Shown here: piece after piece, positions 32,239 to 41,479 of the stretch
How the letters are laid out: the number at the start of each line of letters is the position of its first letter
Numbering within the stretch: the stretch's first letter is position 1
Origin: JBBAAW01 sp041658075
GTDB lineage: Bacteria > Patescibacteriota > WWE3 > UBA101185 > UBA10185
Length of the DNA: 54,114 nt
Assembly: GCA_041658075.1 (NCBI GenBank)
Contig: JBBAAW010000004.1
Location: forward strand, 1-54,114
Direction of reading: 5' to 3'
Notes under the pieces: model-generated
Told to the model about the DNA's origin: nothing
What the model saw: the letters and a program-made list of their open reading frames with translations, nothing else
The model's database searches: none
Position numbers and translations under genes: made by a program

Positions 32239-32275
32239 GAAACTAAAAACGTTCGTCACAGCGAACAAACTGCCT

Positions 32276-32566
32276 ATGGATATTCAGTTTGCCTTTGTAA
32301 TATTGATCGCCTTGCTTACAGGATCCGCTATTGTAGTGAGCGTTTATATGGTTTTCGTACTCAAAGATTTTAGGGGGACTATTCAAAAAGCCAACGATAT
32401 TTTAGACGATGCGCAGAGAGTAACAAGTGCAGTAAAAAACCCAATTGTAAGCGTTATGAGTATTGCCGATGGTGTAGTTAGAGGGCTAAAAACCGCTAGG
32501 GGTATAAGTTCCATTGTTGGCGCTTGGGATAAAGATGATAATTCGTCAAAAGAAAGGAGAAAATAA
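32276..32566 (+). CDS. Small membrane protein (DUF948-like)
   Basis: 96 residues from the ATG at 32276 (MDIQFAFVILIALL). One N-terminal membrane helix (about residues 4-26) is followed by an amphipathic helix region (KANDILDDAQRVTSAV). This layout resembles DUF948/YtxG general-stress proteins, but the match is weak. The next gene is YtxH-like, the usual partner of YtxG, which supports the pairing. An ORF start at 32213 would overlap ftsK and is rejected. The upstream GTTCG...CGAAC stem is only five base pairs. Confidence 0.65.
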   Translation: MDIQFAFVILIALLTGSAIVVSVYMVFVLKDFRGTIQKANDILDDAQRVTSAVKNPIVSVMSIADGVVRGLKTARGISSIVGAWDKDDNSSKERRK

Positions 32567-32567
32567 T

Positions 32568-32855
32568 ATGTGCGACTCTAAAAACAAGACTGGAATTAGC
32601 TTTGCTGTTGGGGCTTTGGTTGGCGCTGGAGCGGGCTTTTTCTTGTCCACGAAAACGGGCAGAAAGTATTTAAAGGAAGCTTGGAAAAAAGTTGAACCTT
32701 ATATTGAGGATGTCAGGAACGAGATCGACGAGGTTAAGGTAAAAGGTTGCGACGCGGTGGAAGACGCCTTTTTAAGTGTTAAAGATTTTGCGCAGGAAAA
32801 AGTTTCTCCTAAAATTAAAACTCCCGTTAAAAAGACTTTCTTTAAAGGCCTTTGA
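32568..32855 (+). CDS. YtxH-domain stress protein
   Basis: 95 residues from the ATG at 32568, 7 bases after AAAGGAG. A single glycine-rich hydrophobic helix (FAVGALVGAGAGFFLS) followed by TKTGRKYLKEAWKKVEPYI is the YtxH signature; the C-terminal half is helical and charged. In Bacillus, YtxGHJ are general-stress proteins of unclear mechanism, anchored at the membrane. The gene follows its probable partner by one base. Confidence 0.75.
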   Translation: MCDSKNKTGISFAVGALVGAGAGFFLSTKTGRKYLKEAWKKVEPYIEDVRNEIDEVKVKGCDAVEDAFLSVKDFAQEKVSPKIKTPVKKTFFKGL

Positions 32856-32858
32856 TTG

Positions 32859-32867
32859 TGATATTAT
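32859..32867 (+). promoter_or_regulatory. Extended -10 for lepB
   Basis: TGATATTAT, six bases before the lepB ATG. Confidence 0.6.
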
Positions 32868-32873
32868 TTTGTA

Positions 32874-33488
32874 ATGCCTTTATTGGATAAATCGATGACT
32901 GATGGGTTTAAGATTGGCGAGCAGGCTCGCCATGACGGCAAAAGCTTTTTCTGGGAGATGCTGGAAACCCTAGTAAGCTCCGTAATTGTGATTTTAGTTA
33001 TTTATTCCACAGTGGCCTTTCCCGAGCTAGTAGTAGGTTCTAGCATGGAGCCAAGTTTTTATACTGGCGAACGTATTTTGGTAGAAAAGCTGTCCAAACA
33101 TTTTACTTCTTTTAAAAGGGGCGATGTGGTTGTTTTGCACCCTCCTGGTAATGATAATATTGACTACGTAAAGCGGGTTGTAGGGGTTTCCGGAGATGTG
33201 GTAAAAATTTTTGACTGCAAAGTCTACATAAAAAACGGCGAGGAAAGCTTCTTGTACGAGGAAAATTACCTTAAGGATGGCGTTTGTACGGAGGGCGGTG
33301 CTAAAATAAAAGATGGGCGATCGTTTAAGATAGAGGCGGATAATTTTTTGGTTATGGGCGACAACCGCGAGCATTCCATGGATTCACGAGCTTTTGGTTT
33401 AGTGTCAAAAGAAAGAATTTTGGGAAAGGTGGTTTTTAAATTTTGGCCTCTTTCCAAAGCGGGGTTTATATTTATATATAATTTATAA
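32874..33488 (+). CDS. lepB: Signal peptidase I
   Basis: 204 residues. Removes signal peptides from Sec-exported proteins at the outer face of the membrane. One membrane helix (about 31-50) precedes VVGSSMEPSF with the catalytic Ser57; IDYVKRVVGV carries the general base Lys99; VMGDNREHSMDSR is the conserved C-terminal box. It is the expected partner of SecA earlier in the window. It is transcribed from its own promoter and followed by a short gap with the rpoB promoter. Confidence 0.95.
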   Translation: MPLLDKSMTDGFKIGEQARHDGKSFFWEMLETLVSSVIVILVIYSTVAFPELVVGSSMEPSFYTGERILVEKLSKHFTSFKRGDVVVLHPPGNDNIDYVKRVVGVSGDVVKIFDCKVYIKNGEESFLYEENYLKDGVCTEGGAKIKDGRSFKIEADNFLVMGDNREHSMDSRAFGLVSKERILGKVVFKFWPLSKAGFIFIYNL

Positions 33489-33511
33489 GTATAAACGAGT
33501 CTCAAAAAGTG

Positions 33512-33540
33512 TTGACAGTATAAAGTAGATGTGGTAGCCT
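33512..33540 (+). promoter_or_regulatory. Promoter upstream of rpoB
   Basis: TTGACA (33512-33517), 17-base spacer, TAGCCT (33535-33540) with TGG before it. Transcription should start near 33547, directly in front of the hairpin listed next. Confidence 0.6.
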
Positions 33541-33547
33541 TGCCACC

Positions 33548-33580
33548 AGGCACGCGGTAATCGTGCTTGTTTCTTTTTTT
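33548..33580 (+). terminator. Hairpin with T-run in the rpoB leader
   Basis: AGGCACG (33548-33554) pairs with CGTGCTT (33562-33568) around a 7-base loop, followed by GTTTCTTTTTTT. It can end lepB transcripts. Because a good promoter lies just upstream, it would also stop that promoter's transcripts after about 30 bases unless bypassed, an attenuator-like arrangement. An AT-rich stretch (33581-33624) follows before the rpoB ATG. Confidence 0.65.
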
Positions 33581-33624
33581 ATTTAAATTTATAAATTATA
33601 TATAAATATAAAAGACATTAAATA

Positions 33625-36600
33625 ATGAGATACGACTTTTCAAAACGAAATGAAATTTTGCCCCTAGCTAATTTAACGGGGGTACAAACCAAATCTTATC
33701 AATGGTTGCTAAAGGAAGGGCTAGAGGAGGTTTTAAATGAGGTAGGTACCATTGAGGATTACTCTGGAAGAGGTTGGGTTTTAGAATTTTATAACCCCAC
33801 ATTTGACAAGCCAAACATTACTATTGAGAACGCTTTTTTTACCGGCAGAACTCACGACGCTCCTTGGTATCTTAAAGCAACTATTAAAGATTCGGTGGAA
33901 AAAAAAGAAAAGACCCAAAATATCTATATGGGAGACATTCCCGTAATGACGGATAGGGGCACTTTTATTATAAACGGCGTTGAAAGAGTGGTTGTGAGCC
34001 AACTTACAAGGTCAGAAGGCGTTTTGTTTACCACTGAGACCTCTCCTATTACCGGAGCCACTCTTGGCGGAGCAAAAGTCCTGCCCAAAAACGGCGTTTG
34101 GTTAGAAATAGAGACCTCTAGAACAGGAATTATCAGCGTAAAGATCGACAGAAGAAGAAAACTCGCCATCACTTCCCTTTTAAGGGTTTTTGGTTTAGCC
34201 TCCAACGAGTCGATTAAAACAGCTTTTGAAGGCGTCGATCTCAACCCGGAGATGAGCTATATCGACGCTACTTTAGCTAGGGATCCTTCCTCTAATTACG
34301 ACGAAGCTTGTTTGGAGATTTATAAAAAGATGCGACCAGGGGAGCCTTTGGTTTTAGATAACGCTAAGGCTTTAGTTCACTCTATGTTTTTTAATCCCAG
34401 AAGATATAGTCTTGGCAAAGTCGGAAGATTTAAAGTTAATCAAAAACTAAATCTAAACACGCCAAACGACAACAAGCATTGGTTAATGTTACAAGAGGAC
34501 ATAATAAAAATTGTCTCAAGAGTAATTGAGATAAACAACGGTTCGGCAGTGGCAGATGATATTGACCATTTGGGTAACAGACGCGTTAAATCTATGGGTG
34601 AGCTTTTACAAAATCAAATAAGAATTGGTTTTTTGCAGTTAGAAAGAAATGTTAAAGAAAGAATGAGCTTGCACCCGAGAGAGATTTTACCAGAGCCTTC
34701 CGCGCTTATTTCCACTAGAATTATTGCATCAAAAATACACAGCTTTTTTGCCACCGGTCAACTTTCTCAACAGCACGACCAGCAAAATCCGTTAACCTCG
34801 CTCGATCATACCAGAAGACTTTCTCTTATGGGTCCGGGCGGGCTTACTAAAGAACGCGCCAGCATGGCAGTAAGAGATGTTCATTACACTCACTACGGAA
34901 AAATTTGCCCGGTTAGATCCCCGGAAGGTCCAAATATTGGTCTTATTACTTATATGACACAGTATGCGGTAGTGAACGAGTATGGATTTTTGGAGGCTCC
35001 CTACAGGAAAGTCGTAAATCAAAATGGAAAAATGAGAGTAACGGATGAAGTAGTCTACTTGGCCGCGTATGATGAAGATAAGGTATTTATTGCCGACGCT
35101 TCAGCCAAATTAGATGGGAAAGGTTACATTTTAGATGACCGAATTTCTATGAGAAAGGGTAGCGACTTCCTAATTAGAAGTGCCGATAACGCATCGTATA
35201 TAGATCTTATACCAAGCCAGATTGTGGGAACTTCCGCGGGGCTAATCCCGTTTTTGTCAAACGACGATGTAAACAGAGCGCTTGTGGCTACCCAACAAAT
35301 GTCGCAAGCCGTGCCTCTAATAAAATCCGAGCCTCCTATTGTAGGGACGGGTACAGAAGAAGCTGTGGCTTTAAACACCGGCTACGTAATCATCGCGGAA
35401 AGCGACGGAGAGGTGATCTTTGTTGATGCGTCAAAAGTAGTAGTACACTACAAGGATAAAAAATCAAAAACTGAGTACAAACTTTCTAAATTTATAAAGT
35501 CTAATCAAGATACATGTATAAATCAGGTGGCAAGAGTGGTAACAGGACAAAAGGTTAAAAAAGGCGATGTTTTGGCGGAAGGCCCCGGTATTGTTAACAA
35601 AGAAGTTGCCATTGGAACCAATATTAAAGCAGCTTATATGATTTGGAGGGGTTATGAGTATGAGGATGGAATTGTTATTTCTGACAGACTTGTAAAAGAC
35701 GATATTTTAACCTCTATACACATTTCTGATTACAATGTTTCAGTTTTGGAGACCAAACTTGGACCGGAGGAAATTACCAAAGACATTCCAAATGTCTCGG
35801 AGGATGCTTTAAGAAACTTGGGCGAAGATGGAATCGTGGCGGTGGGTTCAAAAGTAAGATCTGGAGACGTTTTGGTAGGTAAAGTGGCCCCCAAAGGTGA
35901 AACCGATCTTTCTGCGGAAGAGCGCTTATTAAGAGCTATTTTTGGAGAAAAAGCCAAAGAAATTAGAGACAACTCATTGACCGTGCCTCATGGAGAGCGT
36001 GGCGTGGTTATTGGGATAAAAAGAGTCACGAGAGAGGACAACAAAGAGCTTCCTAGCGGCGTTATTGAGGAAGTTACGGTTTATGTTGCTCAGCAAAGAA
36101 AAATTGAGGTGGGTGACAAATTAGCCGGTCGACATGGAAACAAGGGTGTTATTTCTGCTATCGTGCCCGAGATCGATATGCCTCATATGGAAGATGGAAC
36201 TACGGTGGATATTATTTTTGCTTCTGATACCGTTTTAAAAAGAATGAATGTAGGTCAGATTTTGGAGGCTCCTCTTGGTTATGCGGGTAGAAAACTTAAT
36301 AAAACCTACACGGTGCCAGTTTTTGAGTCGCCGTCAGAAGAGGACTACCAAAAGGAATTAATAGAGGCCGGTATTCCAGTGACCGGAAAAGTAAGATTGG
36401 TGGATGGGAGAACCGGCGAATACTTTGAGCATCCGGTTTTAGTGGGCGAAACTTACATTTTAAAGCTTTATCATATGGCAGAGGACAAAATGCACGCCAG
36501 ATCCACTGGTCCTTATTCTTTAATAACACAACAACCGCTTGGCGGAAAAGCCCAATTTGGCGGCCAAAGATTTGGGGAGATGGAAGTTTGGGCTTTAGAG

Positions 36601-36897
36601 GCCTATGGTGCTGCTAACATCCTTCAGGAAATGCTTACCATCAAGTCGGACGATTTCTCCGGGAGAACTCAAGCTTACAGGTCTATTTTGCAAGGCTTGG
36701 ATATTCCAACGCCCAGTATTCCGGAGTCGTTTAAGCTTTTAGTAAGAGAATTAAACGGGTTGGTTTTAGGAATAACCCCCGTTGGTGTAATAAAAGCGGA
36801 ACCATTGGAAACTGAGGCCGTAACACCGGAGAGCGTGGATATTGAAAGAGAAGTAAAAGATCAAATGCAAAACTTAGTTGTAGAGGAGGAAAAATGA
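33625..36897 (+). CDS. rpoB: RNA polymerase beta subunit
   Basis: 1090 residues. Core subunit forming part of the active-site cleft. Seen: SQLTRSEGVLF, the rifampicin region (GQLSQQHDQQNPL and DHTRRLSLMGPGGL, keeping the Gln, Asp, His and Ser positions mutated in resistant strains of other bacteria), KICPVRSPEGPNIGLI, GDKLAGRHGNKGVIS and GGKAQFGGQRFGEMEVWAL (in part). It lacks the lineage-specific insertions of longer beta subunits. Its 3' end overlaps rpoC by 4 bases (ATGA), with GAGGAAAA ahead as ribosome site. Confidence 0.98.
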   Translation: MRYDFSKRNEILPLANLTGVQTKSYQWLLKEGLEEVLNEVGTIEDYSGRGWVLEFYNPTFDKPNITIENAFFTGRTHDAPWYLKATIKDSVEKKEKTQNIYMGDIPVMTDRGTFIINGVERVVVSQLTRSEGVLFTTETSPITGATLGGAKVLPKNGVWLEIETSRTGIISVKIDRRRKLAITSLLRVFGLASNESIKTAFEGVDLNPEMSYIDATLARDPSSNYDEACLEIYKKMRPGEPLVLDNAKALVHSMFFNPRRYSLGKVGRFKVNQKLNLNTPNDNKHWLMLQEDIIKIVSRVIEINNGSAVADDIDHLGNRRVKSMGELLQNQIRIGFLQLERNVKERMSLHPREILPEPSALISTRIIASKIHSFFATGQLSQQHDQQNPLTSLDHTRRLSLMGPGGLTKERASMAVRDVHYTHYGKICPVRSPEGPNIGLITYMTQYAVVNEYGFLEAPYRKVVNQNGKMRVTDEVVYLAAYDEDKVFIADASAKLDGKGYILDDRISMRKGSDFLIRSADNASYIDLIPSQIVGTSAGLIPFLSNDDVNRALVATQQMSQAVPLIKSEPPIVGTGTEEAVALNTGYVIIAESDGEVIFVDASKVVVHYKDKKSKTEYKLSKFIKSNQDTCINQVARVVTGQKVKKGDVLAEGPGIVNKEVAIGTNIKAAYMIWRGYEYEDGIVISDRLVKDDILTSIHISDYNVSVLETKLGPEEITKDIPNVSEDALRNLGEDGIVAVGSKVRSGDVLVGKVAPKGETDLSAEERLLRAIFGEKAKEIRDNSLTVPHGERGVVIGIKRVTREDNKELPSGVIEEVTVYVAQQRKIEVGDKLAGRHGNKGVISAIVPEIDMPHMEDGTTVDIIFASDTVLKRMNVGQILEAPLGYAGRKLNKTYTVPVFESPSEEDYQKELIEAGIPVTGKVRLVDGRTGEYFEHPVLVGETYILKLYHMAEDKMHARSTGPYSLITQQPLGGKAQFGGQRFGEMEVWALEAYGAANILQEMLTIKSDDFSGRTQAYRSILQGLDIPTPSIPESFKLLVRELNGLVLGITPVGVIKAEPLETEAVTPESVDIEREVKDQMQNLVVEEEK

Positions 36898-39800
36898 AAC
36901 TAATAGGCGACTTAAAAGATTTTTCAGCTTTAAGAATAACTTTGGCTTCCACCAAGGATGTTTTGAGTTGGTCATACGGCGAGGTTATAAAACCAGAAAC
37001 CATAAATTATAGAACTTTTAAGCCGGAAAAAGACGGACTTTTTGATGAGAGAATTTTTGGTCCTTCAAAAGATTTTGAATGTTACTGCGGAAAGTACAAA
37101 AGAATAAGATACAAAGGCGTAATTTGCGACAAATGTGGTGTGGAAGTTACTCATTCCAGGGTGCGACGAGAAAGAATGGGGCATATTAAACTTGCCAGCC
37201 CGGTAGCACACGTATGGTTTTTTAGAGGAATTCCTTCCAGAATGGCCCTTATCTTGGATATTTCACCAAGGAACATTGAGTCTATTGTATATTTTTCATC
37301 ATTTATAGTCACAGAAATTGACGAAACTAAAAAGGCTTTTGCTATAGATAAAATTGCCAAGGATCTAGAAAAAGTCAAAGAAGAAGAGTCCAAGATTTTT
37401 GAAGAGCAGATTAAAGATTTGGAAAAAGACTATGGAGGTAAGGTAAAAGATGGTAGTAAAGGATTTTCTGTGGAGGAAGCGGAGCATAAGTTTAAAGAAA
37501 AGGTTAACGCTATAAGGGCCAAGCAGGCGGAAAAATTAGGTGAACTGGATAGCGAGTACAACATAATGCAAAGAAAGTTAGAAAGCATCGAGCTTTTTAG
37601 TGTTCTTTCCGACAACGAGTACGTAAATTTAGCGGACTATATTGACGAGTTTTGTAAGGTGGACATTGGGGCGGAGGCTTTAGAGAAGATTTTGCAAAAT
37701 TTGGATTTAAATGAGCTTTCCTCTCAACTTAAGGAAACTACACAAAACTCCAAGGGTCAAAAGGCCCAAAAAGCCAATAAACGACTTAAGGCCGTGGAAG
37801 GGTTTAGAAGAGCAGGTATTGAAACCTCAAGGATGATTTTGAATGTTTTGCCGGTAATACCGCCAGATCTTAGACCCATGGTTCAGTTAGAGGGTGGGCG
37901 CTTTGCAACCTCCGATCTTAACGATCTTTATAGACGCGTAATAAATAGAAATAACCGACTTAAAAAACTTTTAGACTTGGGTGCACCTGAAATTATCGTA
38001 AGAAATGAGAAACGTATGTTACAAGAGGCGGTCGATGCCCTGCTCGATTCGTCAAAGCAAAGATCTACAGTAAGAACTGCCGTAAAAGGTAACAAGAAGC
38101 AATTAAGATCCTTGGCCGACATGCTAAAAGGTAAGCAGGGTCGTTTTAGACAAAATCTTTTAGGTAAGCGCGTAGATTACTCTGGTAGATCGGTTATTGT
38201 CAACGGTCCGGAGCTAAAGATTAACGAGTGCGGAATTCCCAAGAATATGGCACTTGAGCTCTTTAAACCTTTTGTGTTAAGAGAGATTTTAGCTAAAGGT
38301 CTAGCACCTAATGTAAAAAGTGCCAGGTACGTACTTGAGCAGGAAGGTCCAGAGGTTTGGGAGATTTTAGAAGGTCTTATTAAAGATCATCCAGTTTTAC
38401 TTAACCGCGCCCCAACACTTTGGAGACTGGGAATTCAGGCATTTTATCCAAAGTTAGTGGAGGGTAGCGCTATAAGACTTCATTTATGCGTGTGTCCGGG
38501 CTATAATGCGGACTTTGACGGCGACCAAATGGCGGTGCATTTACCTCTTTCCGCTAAGGCGGTTGAGGAAGCAAAAACCTTAATGATGTCAACCAATAAT
38601 TTAAGACGACCCGCGGATGGATCACCCATCTCCATACCAACTAAAATCATGCTTTTTGGAATTTACTACATAACGTTGATTGATGAGAAGTTACCCGTGT
38701 GGGAAAAACCTTTCGCCAATATGGAGGAAGCGCTGTATTTTCTGGAGTCGGGTAACTTGTTAAATATAAGGCAAAGAATTAAGGTTAAAATAAACGGCGA
38801 GTTAGTAGAAACAACGTCGGGAAGAATTGTTTTCAATACATCAATACCAACTCATTTTGATTTTGTGAACGAAACAATGGATAAAAAGAAGATAAACGCT
38901 CTTATTAATAAGTCGTTTGAAAAAGAACCCCTGGAAGTTACGGCAAAGTTAATTGATGACATTAAAGACTTGGGTTTTAAGTATGGAACCATGATTGGAC
39001 ATTCCACAGCTCTGGGCGACGTAGTGATTCCGCCTTCCAGGCAAAGGATTATTGATGGTGCTCAAGACGAGGTTGTGGAAATAAATCAAAACTTTAGGCG
39101 CGGCTTGATTACAGAACTGGAAGCCAAAAGGTTAAGAGAGGAAGTTTGGAATAAGATTACCGCTCAAATCGATGAAGAAGTTTGGAAAGGTTTAACGGAC
39201 GATAATCCATTAAAGATGGAAATTGTGTCAGGTTCCAGCAGGGCTTCGCGAGATCAGATCAAACAGGTGGGAGGAATTAGAGGTCTTATCGCGGACACTC
39301 AAAATCGCATTGTAGAGCTTCCAATCTTGGGTAATTACAAACTGGGGCTTTCCGGAATGGAATATTTTTTAAGCGGAAGAGGGGCTCGAAAAGGTTTGGT
39401 GGATAAAGCTTTAAAGACCGCCGACGCAGGCTACATGACAAGAAGACTTGTAGATGTTGCACAAGATGTAGTAGTGCGACAGGAAGACTGCGGAACCGAT
39501 AAAGGCAGAGAGTTAATGGTGGGCGAAAAAACGGTTTTAACATCTTTTTCTGATAGAGTATACGGACGGTTCTTAGCCCAGGAGGCGGTGGTGGGAAATA
39601 AAGTTCTTGCGGAAAAAGGCGTCTTTCTGGATAGAGATTTAATTAAAAAGATTGAGGATGCTAAAGTGGAAAAGATTGTTATAAGGTCGCCCATGACATG
39701 CCAAACAAAAAGAGGGGTATGCCAAAAATGCTATGGGCTAGATGTTATGTCGGCGGAAATTGTGGAGATTGGTGTGGCGTCAGGTGTTCAGGCAGCGCAA

Positions 39801-40577
39801 GCTATTGGTGAGCCGGGAACTCAACTTACCATGAAAACCTTCCAGACCGGAGGCGTGACTACCGTTAAAGATATTACGCAAGGTTTGCCAAGGGTAGAAG
39901 AAGTTTTTGAGGCGCGTGCTCCAAAGAATTTGTCTACTATGGCGGAAATTACCGGAACGGTTTCCATTTCCAAGTCGGGTGACGAGAGGAAGATAACCAT
40001 TTTGCCGGCAGATAAAGACGAGCTCTCTGTGGAGTATATGGTGGATCCTGTGTCGGAAATAACTGTTAAAGATAATCAATTAGTAGTTAAGGGAGAAAAG
40101 TTAACTTCAGGTCATTTGGATCTAACAGAACTTATGAGGGCCACCGGCGTTGCCGCCACAAGAAAATATATTATTGACGAGATTCAAAAGGTATACTCTT
40201 CACAGGGCGTGGTTATAAATGATAAGCACGTTGAGGTTATTGCCAGGCAGATGTTTAATCATGTAAGAATTGACGACCCGGGCGATACCACCTTTTTAGA
40301 AAACGAGATTGCTACTAAAGCTACCCTTGAAGAAGAGAACGAGCGGGTTATTGCGGGGGGCGGAACTCCGGCTACAGCAAAGATAACGCTTTTAGGTATC
40401 ACAAAGGCCAGCCTTAATACAGACAGCTTTCTTTCGGCGGCGTCGTTTATACAAACCAGCAATGTCTTGACCGATGCAGCAAGCTCTGGTAAGCTGGACA
40501 GGCTTATCGGGCTTAAGGAGAACGTTATTATTGGTCGACTTATCCCAACAGGCGTGAGAGCAAGGATGGAAGATTAA
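36894..40577 (+). CDS. rpoC: RNA polymerase beta' subunit
   Basis: 1227 residues. Holds the catalytic magnesium: NADFDGDQMAVHLPLS. The N-terminal zinc site is CYCGKYKRIRYKGVICDKC (about residues 60-78) and the second zinc site ends TCQTKRGVCQKC. Also RQNLLGKRVDYSGRSVI, LLNRAPTLWRLGIQAF, and QAIGEPGTQLTMKTFQTGG (in part; trigger loop region). A charged, coiled-coil-like insertion at about residues 155-230 (EEESKIFEEQIKDLEKDY) lies between the zinc domain and the clamp. Translationally coupled to rpoB. Confidence 0.98.
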   Translation: MKLIGDLKDFSALRITLASTKDVLSWSYGEVIKPETINYRTFKPEKDGLFDERIFGPSKDFECYCGKYKRIRYKGVICDKCGVEVTHSRVRRERMGHIKLASPVAHVWFFRGIPSRMALILDISPRNIESIVYFSSFIVTEIDETKKAFAIDKIAKDLEKVKEEESKIFEEQIKDLEKDYGGKVKDGSKGFSVEEAEHKFKEKVNAIRAKQAEKLGELDSEYNIMQRKLESIELFSVLSDNEYVNLADYIDEFCKVDIGAEALEKILQNLDLNELSSQLKETTQNSKGQKAQKANKRLKAVEGFRRAGIETSRMILNVLPVIPPDLRPMVQLEGGRFATSDLNDLYRRVINRNNRLKKLLDLGAPEIIVRNEKRMLQEAVDALLDSSKQRSTVRTAVKGNKKQLRSLADMLKGKQGRFRQNLLGKRVDYSGRSVIVNGPELKINECGIPKNMALELFKPFVLREILAKGLAPNVKSARYVLEQEGPEVWEILEGLIKDHPVLLNRAPTLWRLGIQAFYPKLVEGSAIRLHLCVCPGYNADFDGDQMAVHLPLSAKAVEEAKTLMMSTNNLRRPADGSPISIPTKIMLFGIYYITLIDEKLPVWEKPFANMEEALYFLESGNLLNIRQRIKVKINGELVETTSGRIVFNTSIPTHFDFVNETMDKKKINALINKSFEKEPLEVTAKLIDDIKDLGFKYGTMIGHSTALGDVVIPPSRQRIIDGAQDEVVEINQNFRRGLITELEAKRLREEVWNKITAQIDEEVWKGLTDDNPLKMEIVSGSSRASRDQIKQVGGIRGLIADTQNRIVELPILGNYKLGLSGMEYFLSGRGARKGLVDKALKTADAGYMTRRLVDVAQDVVVRQEDCGTDKGRELMVGEKTVLTSFSDRVYGRFLAQEAVVGNKVLAEKGVFLDRDLIKKIEDAKVEKIVIRSPMTCQTKRGVCQKCYGLDVMSAEIVEIGVASGVQAAQAIGEPGTQLTMKTFQTGGVTTVKDITQGLPRVEEVFEARAPKNLSTMAEITGTVSISKSGDERKITILPADKDELSVEYMVDPVSEITVKDNQLVVKGEKLTSGHLDLTELMRATGVAATRKYIIDEIQKVYSSQGVVINDKHVEVIARQMFNHVRIDDPGDTTFLENEIATKATLEEENERVIAGGGTPATAKITLLGITKASLNTDSFLSAASFIQTSNVLTDAASSGKLDRLIGLKENVIIGRLIPTGVRARMED

Positions 40578-41012
40578 ATGCCAACAATAAATCAATTAAT
40601 AAGAAAAAAAAGAACTACTAGGTCAAAAAAGACCACTACGCCTGCGCTTAGGGATTTTTTTAACTCTAAGAAACGGGTAATTAGAAATTTTGCGTCCCCT
40701 TTTAAAAAAGGCGTTTGTTTGCAGGTTAAAACTCAAACTCCAAAAAAGCCCAATTCCGCTTTAAGAAAAGTAGCTAGAGTGCGTCTTTCTAATGGTAGGG
40801 AACTAACGGCTTATATTCCAGGCGAGGGTCACACTTTGCAAGAGCACTCGGTGGTTTTAATTAGAGGCGGAAGAGTAAAAGATTTACCAGGTATTAAATA
40901 TACTATTGTTAGAGGTAAATATGACTTGCAGGGCGTGGAGAAAAGAAAGACCTCCAGGTCAATCTATGGTCGTAAGAAGGAACTTAAGGCAGGAGGAATG
41001 TTAAAGAGATGA
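40578..41012 (+). CDS. rpsL: Ribosomal protein S12
   Basis: 144 residues, longer than the usual ~124. TPKKPNSALRKVARVRLSNG, GEGHTLQEHSVVLIRGGRVKDLPG (each in part) and the two lysines linked elsewhere to streptomycin sensitivity are present. Between PAL and KGVC there are about 13 extra residues (RDFFNSKKRVIRNFASPFK), which I believe is typical of Microgenomates-like CPR lineages. Starts immediately after the rpoC stop, in the canonical rpoC-rpsL-rpsG-fusA order. Confidence 0.97.
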   Translation: MPTINQLIRKKRTTRSKKTTTPALRDFFNSKKRVIRNFASPFKKGVCLQVKTQTPKKPNSALRKVARVRLSNGRELTAYIPGEGHTLQEHSVVLIRGGRVKDLPGIKYTIVRGKYDLQGVEKRKTSRSIYGRKKELKAGGMLKR

Positions 41013-41473
41013 GATCGGGTCCGGTAAAAAAACAACAAAAGCCAGGTGACTCGCTTTTTAAGTCTAAGCTTGTGGCGAGAGTTTTAAACCATGTTATGAG
41101 AGACGGAGAAAAGAGCGTGGCGGAGGGAGTGGTTTATGGAGCGTTGGAAAAGTTGGACAAGGATAAAAAAGTTGCCCTAGATATGTTTGAAAATGCTATA
41201 AAAAATGTTATGCCCAAGCTTGAAGTTAGAAGTAGAAGAGTAGGTGGGGCAACTTACCAGGTTCCGTCTCCCGTGAGGTATGAAAGATCTGAAGCTTTAG
41301 CGGTGAGGTGGATAATTGGCGCGGCCAGAAAAAAGAAAGGTAAGCCCATGGAAGAAAAACTTTTTGAAGAGTTAAAAAACGCCCATCAGGGTATTGGCGA
41401 TGCTGTTAAAAAACGCGACGATGTCCATAAGATGGCGGAGGCTAACAAAGCGTTTTCCCATTTTAAATTTTAA
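41009..41473 (+). CDS. rpsG: Ribosomal protein S7
   Basis: 154 residues, normal length. Primary 16S rRNA binder in the 30S head. KLVARVLNHVMRDGEKSVAE, PKLEVRSRRVGGATYQVP, AVRWIIGAARKK and the C-terminal MAEANKAFSHF are characteristic. Overlaps rpsL by 4 bases (ATGA). In many bacteria S7 represses its own operon; no obvious binding structure is visible in the short junction here. Confidence 0.97.
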   Translation: MRSGPVKKQQKPGDSLFKSKLVARVLNHVMRDGEKSVAEGVVYGALEKLDKDKKVALDMFENAIKNVMPKLEVRSRRVGGATYQVPSPVRYERSEALAVRWIIGAARKKKGKPMEEKLFEELKNAHQGIGDAVKKRDDVHKMAEANKAFSHFKF

Positions 41474-41479
41474 AATCAT

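Noticed and set aside
36894..40577. Intein or split in rpoC
   Set aside because: The charged coiled-coil-like segment at about residues 155-230 lacks intein splice motifs and the frame is continuous.
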